DNA from: an archaeon
GTDB taxonomy: Archaea; Asgardarchaeota; Hermodarchaeia; Hermodarchaeales; Hermodarchaeaceae
Length of the DNA stretch: 14,177 nucleotides
Direction: 5' to 3'
Assembly (NCBI GenBank): GCA_016550415.1
Contig: JABXGU010000608.1
Location: 1-14,177 of the forward strand
In this document: one piece after another, positions 1 to 7,402 of the stretch
How positions within the stretch are numbered: position 1 is the first letter of the stretch
Layout of the letters: every line of letters starts with the position of its first letter
The notes under the pieces: model-generated
Seen by the model: only the letters and a program-made list of their open reading frames with translations
The model's database searches: none
What the model was told of the DNA's origin: nothing
Made by a program: the position numbers and the translations under genes

Positions 1-2
1 CC

Positions 3-1220
3 CTGCGCGGAATAGCTATAGCAGCTTTCATTGGATTTATGGCAATTGTTCTGTTGAATATGGATCCATCTGTGTGGCGACTGGATGGTCCAGCTGGAGT
101 ATTTACAGCTCTTGCTGAATTTGCCATTGAAACTAGGAATATTATCACTTTAGCAATAATCCTCCTTACTTTGTTATCAGCTTATCTTGGATTCTTCTTC
201 GGACAAATTTTCGGGGCAAGTATTGACCTAGCTGAGCTCCAAAGTATGGGACAGACATATTTTCAAGCACTGGGATTTAGTTCGACTCGATACCCTCAAG
301 AAGTAATTCCGGCCTTCCTAAGTAGTGTTTATTTTCTGAGCTTCCAATTACTCCTCTTTATCGCGCTGATTGCTGGAATCTTATCACTATTCCGCATCAG
401 TGGTCGCCTCACCACAACCTGTTTCTTCTCAATGCTAGGCATCGCTATGCTTGGAGCAGCTGGAGCCATATTTAACCTCCCAAATGTCCCCGGAGCATTC
501 TTCAACATAGGTTGGAGCACGACAATAGTACCATTAGCAGATTTATTCACCTTCATCACTTCACCCTTTTTCCTTGTGGCGATGATATGCTATATCTACC
601 TTGAAGCGTCCTATCAGGTAGTCTACTTCTATTCTCTTCTTGAGCCCCCAACTTTACGGGAAGAACAGCTTAAGAGACAACTTGGAAAACTCAGAGAAGA
701 TGCACAAAGACAAGTCCCAGGACCCCGACATGAGATACCAATTCCCAAGGCACTCCAACGAATGTTGGGTTCAGATGCATTTAGGATAATGCGAGAAGTC
801 ATTGAAAAGAAACTATTACGTCGTGAAAGATTAGAAGAGATAGAGGATATACATGAATTACGACGACTCAATTCATATGTGAACCAGTTGCTACGAGTTG
901 ATCCAGAATCTGAAGCAACACTCACAGCGAAGGCAGCTTCTCCAACCATTTCAAGGATGGCTGCATACTCAATTGGCTCTACAGTACTGCGATTCATTGG
1001 CATAACTATCGTTTCTTACATTTGTTTTTACCCATTGGCATTGCTTGGGGGCATTGCGGCACCAGTTATTGTAGAATCCGTGGACTTTATGTGGCTTCCA
1101 GAAAAAATCCTAATCCTTCTAATTCCACTCTCTCTACTCTTTCCACTAGCAGCAACAATCATTAGTCGAGTTCGTCAGCGAAAAGTGCAAGTAACTGAGC
1201 CAGCTATAGAGACAACGTGA
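3..1220 (+). CDS. Multi-pass membrane protein, 5' end outside window
   Basis: I do not recognise the family. The reading frame is open to the left window edge, and the residues before the first Met (position 39) are hydrophobic and continue a membrane helix, so the true start probably lies upstream. Counting from that Met, likely membrane segments lie at about residues 1-9 (end of a helix), 34-57, 90-118, 127-148, 163-190, 316-346 and 355-376. Between the fifth and sixth visible helices (about 203-310) is a long, highly charged segment rich in Lys, Arg and Glu, probably cytoplasmic by the positive-inside rule and partly coiled-coil-like. The tail is short and basic, then polar. No catalytic motif, transporter signature or signal sequence is evident. 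The last 17 nt overlap the end of the convergent queD gene. That it is a real gene is well supported by its length and regular hydrophobic pattern; its function is unknown. Confidence 0.75.
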   Translation: MRGIAIAAFIGFMAIVLLNMDPSVWRLDGPAGVFTALAEFAIETRNIITLAIILLTLLSAYLGFFFGQIFGASIDLAELQSMGQTYFQALGFSSTRYPQEVIPAFLSSVYFLSFQLLLFIALIAGILSLFRISGRLTTTCFFSMLGIAMLGAAGAIFNLPNVPGAFFNIGWSTTIVPLADLFTFITSPFFLVAMICYIYLEASYQVVYFYSLLEPPTLREEQLKRQLGKLREDAQRQVPGPRHEIPIPKALQRMLGSDAFRIMREVIEKKLLRRERLEEIEDIHELRRLNSYVNQLLRVDPESEATLTAKAASPTISRMAAYSIGSTVLRFIGITIVSYICFYPLALLGGIAAPVIVESVDFMWLPEKILILLIPLSLLFPLAATIISRVRQRKVQVTEPAIETT

Positions 1221-1680
1221 CAGAAGCTCTTGATGAATCACTTTCAGCAACCCAAATGGTGATTTGGCGTATATTAGGAAATTCCTGCTTCATTTCGTCC
1301 TTGAGATACTGAGAGAGCAGTCGAGCCAGTTCTTCAGCTGTTGTTTCAACAACATCAAGAACTATGACATCACTTGTTGGGAAGCTGTAGGTTCCCTCAG
1401 GAGTAACTACCTGAGTTTGAGTACCCTTTGCTGATACAATGATTTTCTTAGAATGAGCTGGTAAAAGAACCCGGTGGTCCCATTTCTTGCATATTTCACG
1501 AAGGCGTTGCTTGATTATTCGGAAATCAATAATCATGCCTTGAGGATTCACTTCGCCAGTGAGACGAACGCTAGCTTTGTAGTTGTGACCATGAAGATGC
1601 TCACATTTTCCACCTTCACTGACAAAGTGTCCTGCTGAGAATTCAATACCAGATACTTCGACTGAAACCTGCTTCACCAT
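1204..1680 (-). CDS. queD: 6-pyruvoyl-tetrahydropterin synthase / QueD family protein
   Basis: Predicted 6-carboxy-5,6,7,8-tetrahydropterin synthase, a Zn enzyme of the T-fold superfamily that converts dihydroneopterin triphosphate towards preQ0, which archaea use for archaeosine in tRNA. The 158-residue length is a little above the usual 120-150. Zn ligands are His18 (SAGHF), His30 and His32 (CEHLHGHNY), and the catalytic Cys is Cys26 in the GKC motif. MIIDF (49-53), the Asp68-His69 pair (WDHRVLL) and Glu146 (WVAESDS) match family positions. Having Cys rather than Glu at position 26 favours QueD-type over PTPS-III folate-type activity, but the product cannot be decided by sequence alone. An insert at about 75-104 explains the extra length. 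The start is ATG with a weak GGGAT upstream; a T-rich stretch at 1707-1718 could serve as its TATA box. It lies downstream of the thermosome gene on the same strand, and its 3' end overlaps the convergent membrane protein gene. Confidence 0.88.
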   Translation of the reverse strand: MVKQVSVEVSGIEFSAGHFVSEGGKCEHLHGHNYKASVRLTGEVNPQGMIIDFRIIKQRLREICKKWDHRVLLPAHSKKIIVSAKGTQTQVVTPEGTYSFPTSDVIVLDVVETTAEELARLLSQYLKDEMKQEFPNIRQITIWVAESDSSRASVTLSL

Positions 1681-1711
1681 GTTATCCCATCTACATCTTG
1701 TATGCAGTAAT

Positions 1712-1750
1712 AAAAAAAGAATGGGTTGGCATCCAAATACATAGGATGCC
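1712..1750 (-). terminator. Hairpin plus T-tract after the thermosome gene
   Basis: A perfect 7-bp inverted repeat, GGCATCC (1728-1734) with GGATGCC (1744-1750) and a 9-nt loop, begins 3 nt after the thermosome stop codon. On the minus strand a run of seven T follows about 9 nt beyond the stem (1712-1718). Archaeal termination depends mainly on the T-run, so this is a plausible end for the thermosome transcript. The same T-rich stretch might instead act as the TATA element for queD. Confidence 0.4.
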
Positions 1751-1753
1751 TTT

Positions 1754-3412
1754 TTACATCATACCAGGTGGCATTCCAGGAGGCATACCGCCCATTCCAG
1801 GCATACCGCCTGGGGGTCCTGCGGGACCTGCACTCCGCCTTGCCGCGATTACATCGTCGATACGAAGTATGAGAGAGGCAGCTTCGGTGGCTGAACGGAT
1901 GGCATGAATTTTCACGCGAAGTGGCTCGAGTACACCAGCTTTCACCATGTCTTTGGTTTTACCAGCAAGGACGTCAACACCCATGAGAAACTTGCCAGCA
2001 CCGTGTTCAGCTCGAAGGGCAACGATGATGTCAATCGGGTCATGCCCAGCATTTTCAGCTAGAGTCTTGGGAATTATTTCAATGGCATCAGCAAATCTAT
2101 TTACAGCAATTTGCTCACGACCCTTAAGTGAGGAGGCATATTCGCGCAAGCCTGATGCAACTCTCACTTCAGCTGCTCCACCACCAGGTACAATCTTACC
2201 ATCTTCTATGGCATCCCGCACAACACAGATTGCATCATGGAAAGCTCGTTCAGCTTCATCTACAACACGCTCTGTCCCACCACGGATAAGAACGCTCACA
2301 GACTTGGGATCCTTACAGTCCTCGACAAAGACCATTTTGTCATCGCCGACCTTCCGCTCCTCTACAAGACCACATTCCCCAAGGTCGCCTTGAGTGAGAT
2401 GGTCAATTGAGGAAACAATGCGACCACCTGTTGCCCGGGATAAAGCTTCTATGTCGCTCTTCTTGATACGGCGAACCGCTAAGATGTTTGATTTTGCGAG
2501 ATAATGTTGGACTTTATCGTCTATCCCCTTCTGGCAGAAGACAGCATTTGCACCTATTTCCTTAATTTTTTCAGCAAAGCCCTTGAGCATTCTAGTTTCT
2601 TCATCAAGAAAGGCTTTCATTTGCTCAGGATCTGATATCCGGATTTCAGCATCCATCTCTGTTTTTTCAACTTCCATGGACGCATTCACAAGGGCAATTT
2701 TTGCGCCCTTAATTCGTGTTGGCATCTCAGGGTGAACAACTTCTTTGTCAATAATAACACCTCGAACAAGTTGAGTGTCATTAATTGACCCTCCTTCCTT
2801 TTTCTCAACTTTGACATTTTCAATGTCTGCTTTAATACCCCGCTCTGTTTTTTCTGCAATTTGCAAAATCGAATCAACGGCAATTGGGGCAAGGAAGTCT
2901 TTAGCTTCAATAACGAGTTTGCTAGCCATCGAAGTTGCTACAACTTGCAATAACTGCTTTCGATTCTCCATTGTGCATTCAATTGCCAATCCGCCAAGGA
3001 TTTCTTCAGCTTTTTCAACTGCTTTACGATAACCACCGATTATAACGGTGGGATGGACTCCACTCTCGATAAGACCTTGTGCCTGTTTAAGCAGTTCTCC
3101 ACAAAGAACTACTGCAGATGTAGTACCATCACCAGTTTCCTCATCTTGAGCTTTGGCAACCTGCACAAGAATCTTTGCAGCTGGGTGTTGCACTTCGATC
3201 TCATCAAGGATTGTTGCACCATCATTAGTAATAGTGACATCGCCAAGGCTATCAACAAGCATTTTATCTTGACCACGGGGACCAAGAGACGTGCGAATCG
3301 CGTCTGATAATGCTCGCACAGCCATGATATTATTGTGACGGGCGTCGCGGCCCCTAGATCGTTCCGTGCCTTCCTTAAGGATTAGCACTGGAACACCTTG
3401 AAGTTGTGCCAT
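1754..3412 (-). CDS. ths: Thermosome (group II chaperonin) subunit
   Basis: Group II chaperonin subunit, which assembles into an ATP-driven double-ring cage with a built-in lid and folds cytosolic proteins. Its 552 residues are typical. The equatorial ATP-binding motifs are intact: [10 protein letters not shown] near residues 43-52, NDGAT at 63-67 and GDGTTSA at 94-100, with the second equatorial half carrying the PGGGAAE motif after the apical and intermediate domains. The C-terminal tail is a Gly/Met/Pro repeat ending in two Met, the disordered tail that projects into the central chamber. It starts at ATG with GGAG about 10 nt upstream and a TATA-like box about 50 nt upstream, so it probably has its own heat-responsive promoter. 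The gene upstream on the same strand is an ECF transporter component, 160 nt away, with no obvious functional link. Only one subunit gene is seen here; paralogues may lie elsewhere. Confidence 0.97.
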   Translation of the reverse strand: MAQLQGVPVLILKEGTERSRGRDARHNNIMAVRALSDAIRTSLGPRGQDKMLVDSLGDVTITNDGATILDEIEVQHPAAKILVQVAKAQDEETGDGTTSAVVLCGELLKQAQGLIESGVHPTVIIGGYRKAVEKAEEILGGLAIECTMENRKQLLQVVATSMASKLVIEAKDFLAPIAVDSILQIAEKTERGIKADIENVKVEKKEGGSINDTQLVRGVIIDKEVVHPEMPTRIKGAKIALVNASMEVEKTEMDAEIRISDPEQMKAFLDEETRMLKGFAEKIKEIGANAVFCQKGIDDKVQHYLAKSNILAVRRIKKSDIEALSRATGGRIVSSIDHLTQGDLGECGLVEERKVGDDKMVFVEDCKDPKSVSVLIRGGTERVVDEAERAFHDAICVVRDAIEDGKIVPGGGAAEVRVASGLREYASSLKGREQIAVNRFADAIEIIPKTLAENAGHDPIDIIVALRAEHGAGKFLMGVDVLAGKTKDMVKAGVLEPLRVKIHAIRSATEAASLILRIDDVIAARRSAGPAGPPGGMPGMGGMPPGMPPGMM

Positions 3413-3461
3413 AATTTTGTATCTCCATCAGGATGAATCGTCTCCGCAATCCTTACACTTC

Positions 3462-3476
3462 AATAAAAGCTTTACC
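3462..3476 (-). promoter_or_regulatory. Candidate BRE/TATA of the thermosome gene
   Basis: On the minus strand the sequence GTAAAG followed by CTTTTATT (AATAAAAG on the plus strand at 3462-3469) resembles an archaeal BRE plus TATA box. It lies about 50 nt from the ATG, which would put the transcript start near 3438-3442 and give a leader of roughly 25-30 nt containing the GGAG. This is a pattern match only. Confidence 0.45.
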
Positions 3477-3482
3477 CTTTCC

Positions 3483-3571
3483 TAGAGGTCGCTCTATTGG
3501 CTTCCTAGCCTTTTTAGTATTATACTAACCGATTAGTCTCTCGGTCGTCTTCTAATGCTGTCTTTGGACAG
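3483..3571 (-). repeat. Run of five short inverted repeats between the ECF and thermosome genes
   Basis: Five perfect dyads fill most of this spacer. Read on the plus strand they are: TAGAG/CTCTA with a 4-nt loop (3483-3496); GGCT/AGCC with a 4-nt loop (3499-3510); TTAGTAT/ATACTAA around one T (3514-3528); ACCGA/TCGGT with an 8-nt spacer (3528-3545); and CTGTC/GACAG with a TTTG loop (3558-3571). The last begins 1 nt after the ECF stop codon in the transcribed direction. They lie upstream of the candidate thermosome TATA box, so they could be a structured 3' UTR of the ECF transcript, an operator region for the chaperonin, or both. Each short dyad alone could be chance. Confidence 0.5.
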
Positions 3572-3572
3572 G

Positions 3573-4175
3573 TTATAGTTCGATTAAGGGGACGTAATCC
3601 CAGTTGGGAAAGATAGTCCTTAGCATGTGAACAATGCCTCGAATTTGGAAGACGGACTCCATTATGAATGACATGGCAAGGATTTCAATCCACGCTTTCA
3701 TAAGGATTGGAATGCCCAATATTACGAGAGAGAAGTAGGGATCCCATCCTAGCACAGCTGGACAGACTGATGCGAAGAGCCAGAGGGTGAAGAGGCTTTC
3801 TGGAACATATCCTAGTATCACCGATAGAAATGGGCGCTTTAGAAAACGCTGTGTTATTCCACTGAAAGCACCAGTCATTGCTTTACCTAATGGAAGACCA
3901 ACCAAACCCAGAATACCCATTGTTCCTTGAGTGTAACCAAACGCGATTCCAGGGTATATGCCAACAATTGCCCCAGTAATTGCACCAAGGAATGGTCCCC
4001 CAGGAATAGCGACAAGGAAAGTGCCGAGATGGCTGAGGTCGAGGCTTATTTGAGTTGGTGCGAGATGCACTAATTCAATGGACAATATTGACAGAGCAGT
4101 GCCAAAAGCTGCCATGATTGCAGTATAGGTTAGGTTTTTTGCAGTGAAGCGGGATTTGGCTAATTTTCCAGTCAT
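3573..4175 (-). CDS. ECF transporter S component (substrate-binding membrane protein)
   Basis: Predicted substrate-capture subunit of an energy-coupling factor vitamin/micronutrient importer. The 200 residues form about six membrane helices, the typical S-component size. The first helix carries A19xxxA23 (in NLTYTAIMAAFGTAL), the small-residue pattern through which S components dock to EcfT. Next come the acidic DLSHLGTFL segment at about 46-54 and Gly-rich helices (GGPFLGAITGAIVG, 59-72), typical of ECF S families. The ATPases EcfA/A' and the EcfT subunit are not in this window, so it would use a shared module encoded elsewhere. The substrate cannot be read from sequence. It is divergent from gcvPA-gcvPB, so a link to a P-protein cofactor (such as a B6 vitamer) is possible but speculative. 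The ATG has a strong GGAGG 7 nt upstream (4183-4187). C-terminal residues 178-200 extend past the last helix. Confidence 0.8.
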   Translation of the reverse strand: MTGKLAKSRFTAKNLTYTAIMAAFGTALSILSIELVHLAPTQISLDLSHLGTFLVAIPGGPFLGAITGAIVGIYPGIAFGYTQGTMGILGLVGLPLGKAMTGAFSGITQRFLKRPFLSVILGYVPESLFTLWLFASVCPAVLGWDPYFSLVILGIPILMKAWIEILAMSFIMESVFQIRGIVHMLRTIFPNWDYVPLIEL

Positions 4176-4216
4176 ATATTTGCCTCCATTTAAGGAAGCG
4201 CCCTAATCTAGCTACT

Positions 4217-4248
4217 CTTTATAATAGTAACTACTCAAAAATGAGTAG
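4217..4248. promoter_or_regulatory. Divergent ECF/gcvP promoter with inverted repeat
   Basis: The spacer between the two divergent genes holds one TATA-like core, CTTTATAAT at 4217-4225, which also reads as ATTATAAAG on the other strand and could serve both directions. A perfect 6-bp inverted repeat, CTACTC (4231-4236) and GAGTAG (4243-4248), sits where gcvPA transcription would start, and another CTACTC lies at 4212-4217 against the other side of the TATA core. This arrangement looks like an operator flanking a promoter. No regulator is identified. Confidence 0.45.
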
Positions 4249-4263
4249 ATTATTAGTACGGTT

Positions 4264-5730
4264 GTGGAGAAAGCTATTTCTTTTAATCACGTGCGAAGAA
4301 ATGTGGAGAAGATTCAATTGCCTAAATTTCACCATGCTTTTCTTCCAAATGTTGGTGCTCAAGAAGCAGAAATGCTTGCTGAGTTAGGCGTATCCAGCAT
4401 TGATGAATTGTTCAAGGATATCCCTGCAAAATTCCGGGTAAAAGGTCCACTTAAGATATCGGAAGGACTTTCTGAGATAGAGGTTTTCCGCCTAATTGAA
4501 AAATTATTGGCAAAAAATAGTGATACAGGCCAACAATCCAGTTTTCTTGGCGGTGGTGTGTGGCCCCATCTTATTCCTCAAGCTATTCATGCTATCGTAG
4601 AACGTACAGAATTCCTTACTGCCTATACACCATATCAACCTGAGATTAGTCAGGGTATGCTTCAAGGATTATTTGAATACCAGAGTTTGATCGCTGAATT
4701 AGTGGATTTGCCCATAGTAAATGCCTCGATGTATGATTGGGCTAGTGCACTGGGTGAAGCCGCTTTGATGGCAAGTCGAGTGACGAACAGGAAAAAAATC
4801 ATTATCCCAGAGTTAATGTCACCCTCCCGAAGAGCAGTACTGCAAACATATACAGATCCTGCCAATCTAATTTTGGAGAATGTATCCTGTAGTCCTATTA
4901 GTGGCAATGTTGAATTGGAGAAATTGAAAGAACTTGTGGATAATAATACTGCCGGAGTTTACATCGAAAACCCTGCGTATTTGGGGTATTTGGAGGTAGA
5001 GTCTGAAGCAATTGGTGAAATTGCACATGATGTAGGAGCACAATTTTTAGTAGGTGTGGATCCAACTTCCCTTGGAATAATTCGCCCGCCAGGTAGCTAT
5101 GGAGCGGACATCGTTGTTGGGGAGGGACAACCACTGGGAAGTGCAACTAACTTTGGTGGTCCTTTACTGGGATTGTTTGGATGCCAAGATGACCGCCGTC
5201 TTCTACGCCAGTTACCGGGACGTATTATTGGGCTAACTACAACTATGGATGGTGACCGGCGTGGTTACGTGATGACCCTGCAGGCAAGGGAACAACATAT
5301 CCGTCGTGAACAAGCAACTTCCAATATCTGTTCAAACCAAGCATTATGCGCAATAACAGCAGCCATATACCTGTGCCTTTTGGGTCCAAGAGGTCTTCAA
5401 CAGTTAGGAGAACAGATACTTCAGTTACGTCACTATGCAGAAAAACGACTTACAGAAATTGATGGAGTAAAAGCACCACGTTTTGATGCACCTCATTTCA
5501 AGGAATTTGTTTTGTCTTTTGAGGACATAGGACGCGCGCACAGGGGGACCATCAATATTCGGAAGGTTCTGAAGCAGGTGCAGAAAAGACACGTGCTGGG
5601 TGGCATCCCACTGGACAGGAGTTTTCCACAACTTGGAGAGTCTGTTCTGGTCTGTGTGACTGAGGCCCACACTATGGAAGATATCGATAAGCTGACTCTA
5701 GCCCTCCGAGCTAGTTTGGAGGTGAACTGA
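4264..5730 (+). CDS. gcvPA: Glycine dehydrogenase (decarboxylating) subunit 1
   Basis: Alpha half of the two-subunit P-protein of the glycine cleavage system, which decarboxylates glycine and passes the aminomethyl group to lipoyl-H protein. Its 488 residues slightly exceed the usual length of about 440-450. Family landmarks include FLPNVGAQEAEML and GVSSIDELF near the N terminus, YTPYQPEISQG at 121-131, and a Gly-rich segment (SATNFGGPLLG) at about 293-303. As expected it lacks the PLP-binding Lys, which is on subunit 2. Start uncertainty: the longest frame begins at GTG 4264, but family alignment would suit a later start. GTG 4303 or TTG 4318 (with GGAG 10 nt upstream) are alternatives that would remove 13-18 residues. 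The stop is 3 nt before gcvPB, so the two are surely co-transcribed. GcvT, GcvH and the lipoamide dehydrogenase are not in the window. Confidence 0.95.
   Translation: MEKAISFNHVRRNVEKIQLPKFHHAFLPNVGAQEAEMLAELGVSSIDELFKDIPAKFRVKGPLKISEGLSEIEVFRLIEKLLAKNSDTGQQSSFLGGGVWPHLIPQAIHAIVERTEFLTAYTPYQPEISQGMLQGLFEYQSLIAELVDLPIVNASMYDWASALGEAALMASRVTNRKKIIIPELMSPSRRAVLQTYTDPANLILENVSCSPISGNVELEKLKELVDNNTAGVYIENPAYLGYLEVESEAIGEIAHDVGAQFLVGVDPTSLGIIRPPGSYGADIVVGEGQPLGSATNFGGPLLGLFGCQDDRRLLRQLPGRIIGLTTTMDGDRRGYVMTLQAREQHIRREQATSNICSNQALCAITAAIYLCLLGPRGLQQLGEQILQLRHYAEKRLTEIDGVKAPRFDAPHFKEFVLSFEDIGRAHRGTINIRKVLKQVQKRHVLGGIPLDRSFPQLGESVLVCVTEAHTMEDIDKLTLALRASLEVN
5718..5725 (+). promoter_or_regulatory. Ribosome binding site for gcvPB
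   Basis: GGAGGTGA, a near-perfect complement to the 16S rRNA 3' end, lies inside the end of gcvPA, 8 nt before the GTG at 5734. It decides the start of gcvPB and supports translational coupling of the two P-protein subunits in equal amounts. Confidence 0.75.
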
Positions 5731-5733
5731 ACC

Positions 5734-7272
5734 GTGAGACATTTTCATCAAGCAGATTGGGATGAACCCCTCATCTTTGAACGTTCTAAACCCGGAGCTA
5801 TTGCCTACTCATTACCCCAGGTGTCTGAAGATGTACGAGCTGCACTACCTGAACCCTTGAAGATGTTACCAAAAAGCCTTCGACGCTTAAAACCACCAGC
5901 GCTTCCAGAATTATCAGAACCCAGTGTTCTTCAGCATTTCACACGTCTTTCTCAAATGAACTATTGTATCGATTTGGGCCTTTACCCACTTGGTAGCTGT
6001 ACAATGAAATATAATCCACCAATGAATGAGCGGCTAGTTGAGCACCCTCAGTTCTCCAAAATGCATCCACTACAAAATAAATCAACCATTCAGGGGACAC
6101 TAGAAATTCTATATAATCTCCAGCAAATACTATCGGAAATCACAGGAATGGACCAATTCACCCTGCAACCAGCAGCTGGCGCTCACGGAGAATTAACCGG
6201 TGTCCTCATCATTCGAGCCTACTTTAAGGATAGGGGCGAATTAGCCTCCCGACGTGAAATTATAGTACCAGACTCAGCTCACGGTACTAATCCAGCTAGC
6301 GCAGCAATGGCAGGGTTCAATGTTGTTGTTGTGCCCTCCAATAGTAAGGGTCAGGTTGATTTGCAGGCGCTCAAGAGTGCAGTGTCTGATAAGACAGCGG
6401 GTCTCATGTTGACGAATCCGAATACACTTGGTCTCTTTGAGCAGGAAATAGATAGTATAGCAAAAATCATACATGATGTAGGTGGCCTTCTGTACTATGA
6501 TGGAGCGAACTTGAATGCAAACTTGGGTCGTGTCAAACCCGGTGATATGGGATTCGACATCATCCATACAAATCTGCATAAAACCTTCGCAAGTCCACAC
6601 GGTGGAGGTGGACCTGGATCTGGACCAGTTGGTGTAAAAGATTTTTTGGCGCCATATTTACCTGTTCCCATTATTACCTATGATGGAACCCAATATTCTC
6701 TTGATGAAGACAGACCAAAATCGATTGGTCGTGTGCATGGTTTTCTTGGCAATGCTGCTGTATTGCTAAGGGCATATGCATACATTTTGAGGTTGGGGAG
6801 GCGAGGGTTGCTTGAAGCTTCGAATCATGCAGTACTTTGTGCCAATTATATTATGAAAAAGCTAGTAGGTGTTCGCGGCTATACAGTACCATATGCACCA
6901 AACACATGGCGAAAGCACGAAGTTGTAATCAGTGCAAAAAAACTGTTTCGTGAAACTGGGATAAGTGCACGAGATATTGCTAAAGCTCTTTTAGACTGGG
7001 GGATACATGCACCCACCTTTTATTTCCCCTCCATAGTTGAAGAGGCGTTAATGATTGAGCCGACAGAAACTTATGAAAAAGCGGAATTGGACTTGTTTGT
7101 GGATGCCCTGCGGGATATTGCTGAAACGGCTTATACGAATCCTGAAATTGTAAAGCAAGCACCTAAGAATACGAAAGTGGGTCGATTGGATGAAGTAAAG
7201 GCAGCCCACCCTCGTACTATGGCGCTAACATGGCGAATGTATCAAGAAAGACAGAAACAAAACTCCGCCTAG
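5734..7272 (+). CDS. gcvPB: Glycine dehydrogenase (decarboxylating) subunit 2
   Basis: Beta, PLP-carrying half of the P-protein; with subunit 1 it forms the alpha2beta2-type glycine decarboxylase. Its 512 residues are typical. Conserved blocks include LGSCTMKYNPPMNE (86-99), DSAHGTNPASAAM (180-192), the DGAN segment, and HTNLHKTFASPHGGGGPG, whose Lys283 is the expected Schiff-base lysine for PLP. Near the C terminus, HAPTFYFP precedes the family's substrate-domain end. The GTG start is fixed by the strong GGAGGTGA at 5718. The protein continues the gcvPA operon and ends 130 nt before the convergent uL2 gene. No frameshift or missing catalytic residue is seen. In the cell it probably feeds or draws on the one-carbon folate/pterin pool through GcvT and GcvH encoded elsewhere. 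Confidence 0.97.
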   Translation: MRHFHQADWDEPLIFERSKPGAIAYSLPQVSEDVRAALPEPLKMLPKSLRRLKPPALPELSEPSVLQHFTRLSQMNYCIDLGLYPLGSCTMKYNPPMNERLVEHPQFSKMHPLQNKSTIQGTLEILYNLQQILSEITGMDQFTLQPAAGAHGELTGVLIIRAYFKDRGELASRREIIVPDSAHGTNPASAAMAGFNVVVVPSNSKGQVDLQALKSAVSDKTAGLMLTNPNTLGLFEQEIDSIAKIIHDVGGLLYYDGANLNANLGRVKPGDMGFDIIHTNLHKTFASPHGGGGPGSGPVGVKDFLAPYLPVPIITYDGTQYSLDEDRPKSIGRVHGFLGNAAVLLRAYAYILRLGRRGLLEASNHAVLCANYIMKKLVGVRGYTVPYAPNTWRKHEVVISAKKLFRETGISARDIAKALLDWGIHAPTFYFPSIVEEALMIEPTETYEKAELDLFVDALRDIAETAYTNPEIVKQAPKNTKVGRLDEVKAAHPRTMALTWRMYQERQKQNSA

Positions 7273-7301
7273 CAATAAATGAATTTTATTTGGGGTGCTA
7301 A

Positions 7302-7328
7302 TGGTGCCTCAATTAGAATAAGGCACCA
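7302..7328. terminator. Hairpin between convergent gcvPB and uL2 genes
   Basis: TGGTGCCT (7302-7309) and AGGCACCA (7321-7328) form a perfect 8-bp stem with an 11-nt AT-rich loop, midway between two tail-to-tail genes. It may act for both strands. Neither side has a long T-run immediately after the stem, so this is not a textbook intrinsic terminator; it could also protect 3' ends. Confidence 0.4.
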
Positions 7329-7402
7329 ATATTTAGTATAATCCTTGATGTTGTCGAATACCAAGGGAGTGGACTTGCAGAACTTTTTTTATTGTAATGT
7401 GG

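Noticed and set aside
629..1003. 124-codon minus-strand ORF inside the first membrane protein gene
   Set aside because: Antisense shadow: Ser/Arg-rich, no recognisable motif, and no independent ribosome binding site.
1698..1907. Short plus-strand ORF with Gly/Pro/Ile repeats
   Set aside because: The repeats are the reverse complement of the thermosome Gly-Met-Pro tail, not an independent gene.
1947..2393. 148-codon plus-strand ORF inside the thermosome gene
   Set aside because: It lies antisense to a strongly conserved coding region, shows Ser/Pro/Arg-rich composition typical of shadow frames, and has no SD or promoter.
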